NCBI GenBank assembly: GCA_035635555.1
Contig: DASQAT010000044.1
Span: 1-62,810, forward strand
Reading direction: 5' to 3'
Source: Candidatus Dormiibacterota bacterium
GTDB lineage: Bacteria; Acidobacteriota; Polarisedimenticolia; Gp22-AA2
Length of the DNA: 62,810 bases
The stretch's first letter is position 1, and every line of letters begins with the position of its first letter. Below the pieces are notes generated by a model that saw nothing but the letters and a program-made list of their open reading frames with translations, ran no database searches and was not told the DNA's origin. Below are positions 42,404-52,821 of this stretch, piece after piece. A program made the position numbers and the translations under genes.

Positions 42404-43216
42404 ATGTCACGCGGCGCGGTCGAACGCAGCACGCTCTGGAAGATCCGGGGGGGACTAACACGCGAAGCCTCCGACTGGGTCGTGGTCGAGGAGCCCCTGG
42501 AGATCCGCATCGACGGCGAGAGCCTGGCTGTGATCATGCGGACCCCCGGTCACGACCTGGAGCTGGCGGCCGGCTTCTGCCTGACGGAAGGGGTGGTGCG
42601 TTCGATCGACGCCATCGGGACGATGCGGCAGTGCCGCGCCGAGGGGGACATGGAGCTGAACATCGTCGAGATCTCCCTGGCCCCGGGGGTCGTCTTCGAC
42701 GCCCATAGGCTCCGGCGCAATCTCGTGGCGAGCGCCGCCTGCGGCCTGTGCGGCAAGGCGTCCATCGAAGCGCTGGCCACCCGGGCCACGCCCCTGGCCA
42801 CCGATCTGCGTGTGCGGCGCGAGGTCCTGGAATCGCTCCCGGATCGCCTTCTCGCCGCCCAGGAGAGCTTCGGGCGCACCGGCGCCTTGCACGCGTCGGG
42901 TCTGTTCGCCCCGGACGGCCGACTGCGGGTGTGCCGCGAGGACGTCGGGCGGCACAACGCGGTGGACAAGGTTGTCGGGCGCACCGCGCTCGACGGATCG
43001 CGCGCGGACGACGCCATCCTCATGGTCTCGGGACGGACGTCCTTCGAGATCCTCCAGAAGGCGGCGGTCGCGGGCATTCCGATCGTCTGCGCCATTTCCG
43101 GGCCGACCACGCTGGCCATCGAAACGGCGCGCGCCTTCCATATCACCCTGGTGAATTTCCTGCGCGGCAGCGATATGAACGTCGCCTCCTGCCCGGAGAG
43201 AATCGCCGAAAATTGA
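42404..43216 (+). CDS. fdhD: Formate dehydrogenase accessory sulfurtransferase
   Basis: 270 residues. FdhD passes sulfur from a cysteine desulfurase to the molybdenum cofactor of formate dehydrogenase-type enzymes. Family features: EEPLEIRIDGESLAVIMRTPGHDLELAAGFCLTEG-type opening, the CxxC pair in SAACGLCGKASIEAL, SGLFAPDGRLRVCREDVGRHNAVDKVVG and VSGRTSFEILQKAAVAGIP. ATG 42404 fits the leaderless promoter; an in-frame GTG lies 6 bases earlier. No formate dehydrogenase is in the window. ispH follows after about 28 bases. Confidence 0.96.
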   Translation: MSRGAVERSTLWKIRGGLTREASDWVVVEEPLEIRIDGESLAVIMRTPGHDLELAAGFCLTEGVVRSIDAIGTMRQCRAEGDMELNIVEISLAPGVVFDAHRLRRNLVASAACGLCGKASIEALATRATPLATDLRVRREVLESLPDRLLAAQESFGRTGALHASGLFAPDGRLRVCREDVGRHNAVDKVVGRTALDGSRADDAILMVSGRTSFEILQKAAVAGIPIVCAISGPTTLAIETARAFHITLVNFLRGSDMNVASCPERIAEN

Positions 43217-43244
43217 CGGACCCGTGTATCGTGTAGAATCGAGG

Positions 43245-44447
43245 ATGCGACGGATGGACGAGATGGAATATTACCAGCGTGGATTCGGCCTCAAGGAGGC
43301 GATTCGCCCCGAGTTGCGGGCCGACTACCACAGCGGCATCGTGGAGAAGCTCAAGGCCTCGGGTTACCGCCTGCAGACCGGCGCCGTGACCTTCCTCCTG
43401 GCCCGCGAGTTCGGCTTCTGTTACGGGGTCGATCGCGCCGTCGAATACGCCTACGAGACCCGCAGGCGGTTTCCCGATCGAGCAATCTACCTGGTCGGAG
43501 AGATCATCCACAACCCGCACGTCAACGCCCGCCTGAAGGAGATGGGGATCCGGTTCCTGCGGGACCCGGAAGGGGGCGGCCCCGGGTTCGAAGCCGTCCG
43601 TTCCGAGGACGTCGTCATCCTGCCCGCGTTCGGCGTGACCGTCGAGGAGATGGCCCGTCTCAAGGCGACCGGCTGTGTCCTGGTCGACACGACCTGCGGA
43701 TCGGTGCTGAACGTCTGGAAGAACGTCGACCGCTTTTCGGCCACGGGATTCACGGCCGTGATCCACGGCAAGTACGCGCACGAGGAGACCCGGGCCACAG
43801 CCTCCCGCACGACCCAGTACCCGGGGGGGCGTCACCTGGTGGTCCGCGACCGCGCCGAGGCGTCGCTCGTCTGCGACTACATCCGGAACGGGGGGGATCG
43901 ATCCGCGTTTCTCGCCCGTTTCTCCGCCGCCTGTTCCCCCGGGTTCGACCCCGACGTTCATCTGGGTCGCATCGGCCTCGCGAACCAGACGACCATGCTC
44001 TCCTCGGAATCCCTCGAAATCCAGGAGATGATCCGGGCGGCGCTCGCGGACCGCCACGGCGCGGGGGAGATTCCGGAGCGCTTCCGCGCCTTCGACACGA
44101 TCTGCAGCGCCACGCAGGACCGCCAGGATTCCGTCCTCGAGCTGATCGCCGGAAACCCCGACCTCATGGTGGTGATCGGCGGGTACAACAGCAGCAATAC
44201 CACCCACCTCGCCGCTCTCGCGTCCAGGACCGTCCCGACCTACCACATCCAGGACGCGTCCTGCATCCTCGGGACCGGGATGATCCGTCACAAGCCCTTC
44301 GGCAGCCCGTCCGAGGTCACCACCCGCGACTGGCTCCCGAACGGGCCGGTCGTGCTCGGTCTCACCGCGGGCGCCTCCACGCCGAACAACAAGATCGGAG
44401 AGGTCGTCTTGACCATCGCCGCCCTTCGGGGCGTGACGGAGATCTGA
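43245..44447 (+). CDS. ispH: 4-hydroxy-3-methylbut-2-enyl diphosphate reductase, cyanobacterial/plant type
   Basis: About 400 residues, clearly longer than E. coli IspH (316). The last step of the MEP pathway yields IPP and DMAPP. The three cluster cysteines lie in REFGFCYGVDRAVEYAYE, VDTTCGSVLNVWKNV and DTICSATQDRQDSV. The opening YYQRGFGLKEAIRPEL and the GEIIHNPHVNARLKEMG segment match the plastid/cyanobacterial branch. A TAGAAT at 43234-43239 lies 5 bases before the ATG at 43245, suggesting a leaderless start. ATG 43254, with GAGG upstream, is the alternative. Confidence 0.95.
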   Translation: MRRMDEMEYYQRGFGLKEAIRPELRADYHSGIVEKLKASGYRLQTGAVTFLLAREFGFCYGVDRAVEYAYETRRRFPDRAIYLVGEIIHNPHVNARLKEMGIRFLRDPEGGGPGFEAVRSEDVVILPAFGVTVEEMARLKATGCVLVDTTCGSVLNVWKNVDRFSATGFTAVIHGKYAHEETRATASRTTQYPGGRHLVVRDRAEASLVCDYIRNGGDRSAFLARFSAACSPGFDPDVHLGRIGLANQTTMLSSESLEIQEMIRAALADRHGAGEIPERFRAFDTICSATQDRQDSVLELIAGNPDLMVVIGGYNSSNTTHLAALASRTVPTYHIQDASCILGTGMIRHKPFGSPSEVTTRDWLPNGPVVLGLTAGASTPNNKIGEVVLTIAALRGVTEI

Positions 44448-44503
44448 GTCTCCCCAGACGGACGCAGGCGACGACCGGGCGACTGCCGCCCGGACGCATG
44501 CCG

Positions 44504-45196
44504 TCAGTGAACGTCTTCGCCGTCCGGATCCCGGCGGGCGGCCTGACTCAGCGCGATATCGCGCCAGCGCTCCTCCAGCACCCGGATCAGCAGCCGGCAG
44601 CGCTCCCGCACATCGTCGAGGCCGAGCAGCGCCATCTTGAGCGGCAGTTCCATGGCCAGACTCTGGCAGAGCGTGTTGACCACCGCCGCGAAGGGGATAT
44701 CGCTGTCGAAGGCCAGGGGCTGGGAAACGCGCCCGGAGATCTCCTGGAGGAGTCCGGCGCACGAGGCGAACAGACGTTTCTTGTCTTCCACGACACCGGG
44801 ACCGTCCACCTCGTTCCGGTCGTCGAGGACACGCACTCGCGCGACGCGGTAGGGGCTGTCCCTCTCGAAGGACAGGACCTCGACCCGAGCCACTCCGCGC
44901 AGGCGGATGTTGAACCTTCCGTCCGGCAGTCGCGCCTCCTCCTCGATGATACCCGCGCACGCCATCGGGAAGATTTCGGGGCTTCCGTCAAATCCCCGCT
45001 CCCAGCCCGGCTTCAGGAGCGCCATGGCGATCAGCCGGTCCCCCCCGAGGGCGTCCTCGGTCATCTGCCTGTAGCGCGGCTCGAAGATGTGCAGCGGCAG
45101 GGAGGCGTGCGGGAAGAAGACGAGATCCGGCAGAGGGAAGACGGGGACTGTCCCCCGCGTCCTCAGGGTCTCGAGCGCCCGCGTCCGCACGTCCAC
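44504..45196 (-). CDS. LON peptidase substrate-binding-domain protein
   Basis: 230 residues. It consists of the N-terminal LON domain alone: VPVFPLPDLVFFPHASLPLHIFEPRYRQM, then CAGIIEEEARLPDGRFNIRLRGVARVEVLS. A helical tail follows (PLKMALLGLDDVRERCRLLI). No AAA+ or protease domain is present. Such stand-alone proteins are common and their role is unclear; adaptor or substrate-recognition functions are suspected. The start is GTG 45196 with GGGAGG upstream. Confidence 0.92.
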   Translation of the reverse strand: MDVRTRALETLRTRGTVPVFPLPDLVFFPHASLPLHIFEPRYRQMTEDALGGDRLIAMALLKPGWERGFDGSPEIFPMACAGIIEEEARLPDGRFNIRLRGVARVEVLSFERDSPYRVARVRVLDDRNEVDGPGVVEDKKRLFASCAGLLQEISGRVSQPLAFDSDIPFAAVVNTLCQSLAMELPLKMALLGLDDVRERCRLLIRVLEERWRDIALSQAARRDPDGEDVH

Positions 45197-45331
45197 CGTC
45201 CACCTCCCGGACGTGCAGCGGAGGGCCCGCTCTCCGTCCCGGCGCAGTTTACCGCCTTACCCTGCGGGCCGGGCGGATTGTTTCCCCCGCGCCCGATGTG
45301 GTACTTTGCGGCCTGGCGGGAGAAAGCGCGC

Positions 45332-45712
45332 ATGCCTCCATACGAGTGTCACGTGTTTGTCTGCACCCACGGGGAGTATTGTCCGTTCGATGGATCCGCG
45401 GAGGTGCACCGCCTGCTCAAGGAGGGGGTCGCCGCGCGCGGCCTGAAGGGGAAGATCAGAGTCAACAAGGCGGGCTGCTTCAACCAGTGCGGCAACGGCC
45501 CGATGGTCGTCGTGTACCCCGAGAATGTCTGGTACGGCGGCGTGACGCCGGACAAGGCGCTGCGCATCCTCGAGGAGCACATCGCGGGCGGCCGGCCGGT
45601 GGTCGATCTGAAGTACGAGGCGCTCCCCGGACCCAACAAGAACGGCGCGCGCATGGCCGCCATCAACGCCGCCAGGGCGGCGCTCAAGCCGACCGGGTCG
45701 GGCACGGACTGA
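45332..45712 (+). CDS. Thioredoxin-like [2Fe-2S] ferredoxin
   Basis: 126 residues. Thioredoxin-fold ferredoxin with the cluster cysteines arranged as HVFVCTHGEYC near the start and KAGCFNQCGNGPMVVVYPENVWYGG in the middle. This matches the Aquifex-type ferredoxin and the NuoE C-terminal fold. It carries electrons in the cytoplasm; its partner is unknown. The tail (ARMAAINAARAALKPTG) is an added helix. The histidine kinase gene begins 7 bases after its stop, so the two are probably cotranscribed. Confidence 0.9.
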   Translation: MPPYECHVFVCTHGEYCPFDGSAEVHRLLKEGVAARGLKGKIRVNKAGCFNQCGNGPMVVVYPENVWYGGVTPDKALRILEEHIAGGRPVVDLKYEALPGPNKNGARMAAINAARAALKPTGSGTD

Positions 45713-45719
45713 ACCGAGC

Positions 45720-46727
45720 ATGCCCAGAAACCGGTCCCCCTGGATCTCCGGCGCGGCGCTCGGCGGTGCTTTGGCCGGCGCAGTCCTGGCCCTGGCCGTC
45801 CGGATCCTCCCCTCGTCCGAATCGCCGGCGCTGAAACAGCTGGCCTGCGCCACCGTGCTGATCGCCGCCTACGCGCTCGGCGTCCTCGTCGCCTATCGCC
45901 GCCGCGACAAAGAGCATGTTCGGCTCCTCCTGGATGTGCAGGAGGAGCTCCGGTTCAGCCAGGACCATATCATGGCGAACGAAACCTACCGATCCCTGAG
46001 CGCCTACCTCGAGATCGTCGCGCACCAGATGAGGGAGCCGCTCCAGGGTCTCCTGGACGGACTCAAGACGCTCGCCGTCGACAGCGGTCTCCCGGACGCG
46101 CTGCGGGAGCGGGTGGCGGGGCTCGGGAGCAGGGGCGAGACCCTCCACGAAACCCTGCGCCACCTGGCCGGTTATGCTCTCACCAAGCCGGGGCGGGCCC
46201 CGTTCAGCGCCAATATCCTGCTGCATGAATCGATCCTGCTCTGCCGGCGACGCGCCTCCGAGAAGAAGATCGTCTTCGAGGAACGCTATGCCGTGGTGCC
46301 GCCGGTGATGGGGTCGGCGATGCGCGTGCACCAGGCTCTGTTCAACATCATCGTCAACGCGGTGGAGGCGATGCCCTTCGGGGGGGGCACGATCGTCGTC
46401 GAGACGGCGCACCAGGGGGAGCGTGTGATCGCGCGTGTGCGGGATTCGGGGATCGGCATACGCCCGGAGCACATGAAGCAGGTGTTCGAGCCGTTCTTCA
46501 CGACCAAGCCGGAGAAGAAGGGCGTGGGGCTCGGACTCTGGGCCGCCCGGCAGATGCTCGACATCATCGGGGCCGACATCACGATCAAGAGCGCGCCGCA
46601 CCAGGGGACCGAAGTCACCATCACCTTCGCGCAGGCGGCCCCGCTGCGTCCGGGACGCGAAGGGACCACCCACCCACCCGAGCTCGGGAAGAACACCACC
46701 GACGACCGCGATCGCCGGATCGCGTGA
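45720..46727 (+). CDS. Membrane sensor histidine kinase
   Basis: 335 residues. Two N-terminal transmembrane helices (about 10-30 and 40-60) with only a short periplasmic loop (PSSESPALKQL) between them, so it probably senses within the membrane or cytoplasm. The dimerisation helix carries the His (YLEIVAHQMREPLQGLLDGL, about 102). The ATP domain has the N box (NIIVNAVEAMPFGGG), G1 (VRDSGIGI) and G2 (KKGVGLGLWAARQM). No response regulator is adjacent; the ferredoxin gene precedes it. Confidence 0.92.
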   Translation: MPRNRSPWISGAALGGALAGAVLALAVRILPSSESPALKQLACATVLIAAYALGVLVAYRRRDKEHVRLLLDVQEELRFSQDHIMANETYRSLSAYLEIVAHQMREPLQGLLDGLKTLAVDSGLPDALRERVAGLGSRGETLHETLRHLAGYALTKPGRAPFSANILLHESILLCRRRASEKKIVFEERYAVVPPVMGSAMRVHQALFNIIVNAVEAMPFGGGTIVVETAHQGERVIARVRDSGIGIRPEHMKQVFEPFFTTKPEKKGVGLGLWAARQMLDIIGADITIKSAPHQGTEVTITFAQAAPLRPGREGTTHPPELGKNTTDDRDRRIA

Positions 46728-46779
46728 GGTCCGGGCGGGATCGGGGTCGCCCGCGTCCCGCGTGGCGGCACCCGGGGTC

Positions 46780-47691
46780 TCAGGGGGCCCCGGCGCGCCG
46801 TCCGAGCAGGTTGGCGACGACGTAACCCGCGATGCTCGGGTTCTCCTTCAGGCGCCGCACCGAGTAGGCATACCAGTGCGGACCGTAGGGAACGTACACG
46901 CGCATGCGGTGGCCGGCTTTTCGGATGAGACCGCGCAGCTCTTCGTCCACCCCCAGGAGCATCTGGAATTCGTAGCGGTCGCGCGCCAGACGCTTCTCGT
47001 CGATGAGACGGATGGCCTCCCAGACCAGATCCTCGTCATGCGTGGCGATTCCCACATAATGCCCGCGCTCGATCATGTCCTCGAGAACGCGCGCGTAATT
47101 CTTGTTGACGACCCCCCGGTTTCGATAGGCGATCGTCCTGGGCTCGACGTAGATCCCCTTGCAGAGCCGGACATTGGAGCCCCCCGGCAGACTCCGGGCG
47201 TCCTCGAGAGTTCGTCGCAGGCACGCCTGCAGGACCACCCCCACGTTGTCGAGCCCCTCCCCCCTCAACCTCCGATACAGATCGAGCGTCGGTGTCGTGC
47301 AGCTCGAGTCCTCCATGTCGATCCGCACGAAGTTCCCCTGATCGCTTGCCGCCCGGACGAGCGCACGGACATTCGCGAGGCAGAACTCGAAATCAATCTT
47401 GAGGCCCAGCTGGGTCAGCTTGATCGAGACGTTCGAGTCGAGCCTTTCATGATGGATGACGCTCAGGGCGCGCTGGTACTCTCTCACCGCCGCATCCGCG
47501 AGATCGCGCCGGTCCACCTCCTCGCCGAGGACGTCCAGCGTCGCCATGCAGCCCGCGCCGTTCAGCACGCGCAGCACGCGCACCGCCTCCTCGAGGGAAT
47601 CGCCGGCGATGTAGCGCAGGGAGAAGGTCCTCACGACGGGGCGCGGCACGAACGGCAGCGCCCGCGAGATCAGGTAGTTCAGCACGGTCAC
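46780..47691 (-). CDS. Proline dehydrogenase (monofunctional)
   Basis: 303 residues. FAD enzyme that oxidises proline to pyrroline-5-carboxylate. The TIM-barrel signatures are visible: TLDVLGEEVDRRD, VSIKLTQLGLKID, VRIDMEDSSCTTPTLDLY, QACLRRTLEDA, VRLCKGIYVEP, VGIATHDEDL, FQMLLGVDEELRG and VYVPYGPHWYAYSVRRLKENP. The start is GTG 47691 with GGAGG upstream. The partner dehydrogenase is not in the window. It is divergent from acs. Confidence 0.95.
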   Translation of the reverse strand: MTVLNYLISRALPFVPRPVVRTFSLRYIAGDSLEEAVRVLRVLNGAGCMATLDVLGEEVDRRDLADAAVREYQRALSVIHHERLDSNVSIKLTQLGLKIDFEFCLANVRALVRAASDQGNFVRIDMEDSSCTTPTLDLYRRLRGEGLDNVGVVLQACLRRTLEDARSLPGGSNVRLCKGIYVEPRTIAYRNRGVVNKNYARVLEDMIERGHYVGIATHDEDLVWEAIRLIDEKRLARDRYEFQMLLGVDEELRGLIRKAGHRMRVYVPYGPHWYAYSVRRLKENPSIAGYVVANLLGRRAGAP

Positions 47692-47781
47692 GTGACCTCC
47701 CGCGACGGAATGATCGTCCTCTTCCGGCGCGTGATCCTACCAAATGCGCGGCGACCCGGCTTCGGCGAGCGCCGCGCGGGT

Positions 47782-47811
47782 TTGACACTCCGGATCCGCA
47801 TTGGCTATAGT
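47782..47811 (+). promoter_or_regulatory. Promoter for acs
   Basis: A perfect TTGACA (47782-47787), 18 bases and TATAGT (47806-47811). The leader is about 32 bases to the GTG at 47850. Confidence 0.65.
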
Positions 47812-47849
47812 CTCGCCCCTGCTTCGACACTCCCACGGCGAGGTGCACG

Positions 47850-49814
<1,965 letters not shown>

Positions 49815-49870
49815 GCGACCATCCGGCGGCGCCTCACCGCGAAGGGCCGCAGGGTCGCGACGGCTTCCCG

Positions 49871-50248
49871 TCAGCCGACGATCTTCGCCGCCTTGTCCAG
49901 ATCGCTCACGACCATGACGACGATCGCCTTGCCGGGCGTCTGGGTGATGCCGGTGTAGGCGTAGTCGATGTTGATTCCGGCTCCCGAGAGGCGGGAGCAG
50001 ATGTCTCCGAGCGAGCCGGGCTGGTCCGCCATGTCCACGGTCAGGCAGTCTTCGATCGAAGCGTACAACCCCTCTTTCTGCAGCGCCTCCCTGCCCTTCG
50101 CCGGATCGTCGGCGATGATCTTGGCGCGTCCCTCGAAAACCGCCAGGGCGCGCATGTTCACCCGGGCCTTGCCGAGGGACTGGGCGACCTGGGAGAGGGT
50201 CCCGGGCTTGTTGGCGAGTTGGACGGTCAACTGCTTGGCTCGCGGCAT
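49871..50248 (-). CDS. Tandem ACT-domain protein
   Basis: 125 residues made of two ACT domains: LTVQLANKPGTLSQVAQSLGKARVNM and LTVDMADQPGSLGDICSRLSGAGINIDYAY. ACT domains bind small ligands, mostly amino acids. There is no catalytic domain. It is the last gene after sdhCAB (4-base gap), so it may sense a metabolite and influence that region. Ligand is unknown. The ATG has GGAGGTAG upstream. Confidence 0.88.
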   Translation of the reverse strand: MPRAKQLTVQLANKPGTLSQVAQSLGKARVNMRALAVFEGRAKIIADDPAKGREALQKEGLYASIEDCLTVDMADQPGSLGDICSRLSGAGINIDYAYTGITQTPGKAIVVMVVSDLDKAAKIVG

Positions 50249-50252
50249 GTCT

Positions 50253-50993
50253 CTACCTCCTGAGGAGCTTTCGGACCAGCCCAAGGAGCGGATCGAAATA
50301 GCGGTCCGCCACCCGTTCCTTGAGCGGGATGATGCCATTGTCGGTGATCTGGATGTGCTCGGGGCAGACCTCGGTGCAGCAGCGCGTGATGTTGCAGAGG
50401 CCCGACCCGAACTCCCGTCGGATCGCGGGGATCCTGTCGTCCGTGTCGAGCGGGTGCATCTCGAGAGACGCCAGTCGAATCATGAAGCGCGGCCCGACGA
50501 AGGCGTCCTTGCACGACTGGTCGCGCAGGACATGGCAGACGTCCTGGCACAGGTAGCACTCGATGCACTTGCGGAACTCCTGCACCCGGTCCACGTCCTC
50601 CTGCATCATGCGGTACGGCCCCGAGGTGGCTCCCGGCCGCGGCCGGAACGGCGGGATCCGCTTGTTCTGCTCGTAATTCCAGGAGACGTCCGTCACCAGA
50701 TCCTTGACGACCGGGAAGGTCTTCATCGGCTGCACGGTGATGATCTCGGTGGCGGAGTACTGGTTCATGCGCGTCATGCAGGCGAGCTTCGGCTTCCCGT
50801 TGATCTCCATGCTGCAGGACCCGCACTTCCCCGCCTTGCAGTTCCACCGCACTGCCAGGTCGTTGGCGAGTCTCGCCTGGATCCGGTGCAGGACGTCCAG
50901 GACGACCATGCCGGGATCGACGTCCACGCCATACTCGACGAACGCACCGCCCGCCGCCGTGCCGCGCCAGACTCGAAAGGTGCGCTCAGGCAC
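50253..50993 (-). CDS. sdhB: Succinate dehydrogenase/fumarate reductase iron-sulfur subunit
   Basis: 246 residues. Three cluster-binding regions are present: [2Fe-2S] in NCKAGKCGSCSMEING with KLAC; [4Fe-4S] in CIECYLCQDVC; and the [3Fe-4S]/[4Fe-4S] region CNITRCCTEVCPEHI. It links the flavoprotein to the membrane quinone site. It overlaps the sdhA stop by 8 bases. The C-terminus (RKLLRR) is short. Confidence 0.96.
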   Translation of the reverse strand: MPERTFRVWRGTAAGGAFVEYGVDVDPGMVVLDVLHRIQARLANDLAVRWNCKAGKCGSCSMEINGKPKLACMTRMNQYSATEIITVQPMKTFPVVKDLVTDVSWNYEQNKRIPPFRPRPGATSGPYRMMQEDVDRVQEFRKCIECYLCQDVCHVLRDQSCKDAFVGPRFMIRLASLEMHPLDTDDRIPAIRREFGSGLCNITRCCTEVCPEHIQITDNGIIPLKERVADRYFDPLLGLVRKLLRR

Positions 50994-52818
50994 GTCCGGC
51001 CTCCAGGTCCTCGATCTTGGCGAAGGCGATCGCGGCCAGCTCCTTCGGCGGCTCCTGCCGGTCCACGACCCGCGTCTCCATGCGTCCGTCGCCGCCCCTC
51101 AGCACGACGACATTCGCCTTCTGCCACTCGTCGCGCTCGCCGGGATAATCGACGCGGGTATGCGCCCCCCTGCTCTCCTGCCTCACGAGCGCGGCGCGAG
51201 TGACCGCCTCCGCGGTGATCAGGAGCGACTTCAGGTCGAGCGCCTCGTGCCATCCGGCGTTGTACTGGGCCGCGCCGGCAGCCTTCACTTTCGCGGCCTC
51301 GGCCTTCAGCTTTTCGAGCTCCTCGAGCGCGGTCCGGAGCTCGCTTTCCGCGCGGACGATCCCGACGTATCGACCCATGATCTCCTGGAGTTGCTCGTGC
51401 ACGACGTACGGATTCGTGCCGCTCTCGCGATTCAGAATGTCCGTGGCCCCGCGCACCGCTGCCCGCACCTCGTCTTCGTGGACCCGCGGCACGGCCCCGA
51501 GACCCTTGACATACTGCGCCGCGCCGATGCCCGACAGCCTTCCGAACACGAGGAGGTCGGAGAGCGAGTTGCCCCCCAGCCGGTTGGCGCCGTGCATCCC
51601 CGCCGCGGCCTCTCCGGCGGCGAACAGACCCGGCACGGTGGACATCTGGGTGTCGGAATCGACACGGATGCCCCCCATGAAGTAGTGCAGCGTCGGCCCG
51701 ACTTCCATCGGCTCGCGCGTGATGTCCACCTCGGCGAGCTCCTTGAACTGATGGTACATGGAGGGGAGCTTCTTCTTGATCGTCTCCCCCCGCACGCGCG
51801 AGGCGATGTCCAGGAACACACCACCGTGCGGCGAGCCGCGGCCTTCATTGACCTCCCTCGTGATGGCACGCGCCACGACGTCGCGCGTCAGGAGCTCGGG
51901 CGGCCGGCGCGCGGTCTTGTCTCCCTTGAGCCAGCGGTTCGCCTCCTCTTCGCTGGCGGCGGTCTCGGAGGCGAATTTCTCCGGGATGTAATCGAACATG
52001 AAGCGCTTCCTGGCGCTGTTCAGAAGGACGCCGCCGTCCCCGCGCACGCCCTCGGTCACGAGAATGCCGCGCACCGAGGGCGGCCACACCATGCCGGTGG
52101 GATGGAACTGCGTGAACTCCATGTCCATCAAATCGGCGCCCGCCTCGTAGGCCATGGCATAGCCGTCACCGGAGTACTCCCAGGAGTTGGACGTGATCCG
52201 CCAGGCCCGCCCTCCCCCGCCGGTCGCCAGGACGATCGCCCGGGTCCTGAACAGGACGAAGCGTCCGGATTCGCGCCAGTAGCCCAGGACACCGGCGATA
52301 CGCCCTCCGTCCAGCAGGAGCCGCAGGGCCGCGCACTCCATGTAGACGCCGAACCCCTTGTGGACCGCGTGGTCCTGGAGCGTGCGGATGATTTCGAGGC
52401 CGGTCCGGTCACCGACGTGCGCCAGGCGCGGATAGCGGTGCCCGCCGAAATTCCGCTGGCTGATCAGGCCGTCCCGGGTGCGATCGAACACGGCTCCCCA
52501 TTCCTCCAGCTCGCGCACCCGGTCGGGAGCTTCCCGGGCGTGCAGCTCCGCCATGCGCCATTGGTTGAGGAACTTGCCGCCCCGCATGGTGTCTCGGAAG
52601 TGCACCTTCCAGTTGTCGCGTCCGTCGACGTTGCCGAGGGCCGCCGCCACGCCCCCCTCGGCCATGACGGTGTGGGCCTTGCCCAGGAGCGACTTGCACA
52701 TCAGGCCGGTGCTGAGGCCGCGCGCGGAGCATTCGATCGCGGCGCGCAGACCCGCCCCGCCGGCGCCGATGACCAGAACGTCGTGCTCGAAGGTCTGTAT
52801 CTCGGCCACGTCGAGCAT
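50986..52818 (-). CDS. sdhA: Succinate dehydrogenase/fumarate reductase flavoprotein subunit
   Basis: 610 residues. FAD-binding VLVIGAGGAGLRAAIEC at the start and the FAD-His region KAHTVMAEGGVAAALG. Active-site motifs follow: DLMDMEFTQFHPTGMV, VTEGVRGDGG, SRVRGETIKKKLP, PTLHYFMGGIRVDSDTQ and MHGANRLGGNSL. The C-terminal helical region ends with GDGRMETRVVDRQEPP. The whole resembles SDH forms found in actinobacteria and acidobacteria. It follows the membrane subunit by 3 bases. Confidence 0.96.
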   Translation of the reverse strand: MLDVAEIQTFEHDVLVIGAGGAGLRAAIECSARGLSTGLMCKSLLGKAHTVMAEGGVAAALGNVDGRDNWKVHFRDTMRGGKFLNQWRMAELHAREAPDRVRELEEWGAVFDRTRDGLISQRNFGGHRYPRLAHVGDRTGLEIIRTLQDHAVHKGFGVYMECAALRLLLDGGRIAGVLGYWRESGRFVLFRTRAIVLATGGGGRAWRITSNSWEYSGDGYAMAYEAGADLMDMEFTQFHPTGMVWPPSVRGILVTEGVRGDGGVLLNSARKRFMFDYIPEKFASETAASEEEANRWLKGDKTARRPPELLTRDVVARAITREVNEGRGSPHGGVFLDIASRVRGETIKKKLPSMYHQFKELAEVDITREPMEVGPTLHYFMGGIRVDSDTQMSTVPGLFAAGEAAAGMHGANRLGGNSLSDLLVFGRLSGIGAAQYVKGLGAVPRVHEDEVRAAVRGATDILNRESGTNPYVVHEQLQEIMGRYVGIVRAESELRTALEELEKLKAEAAKVKAAGAAQYNAGWHEALDLKSLLITAEAVTRAALVRQESRGAHTRVDYPGERDEWQKANVVVLRGGDGRMETRVVDRQEPPKELAAIAFAKIEDLEAGRA

Positions 52819-52821
52819 CGG

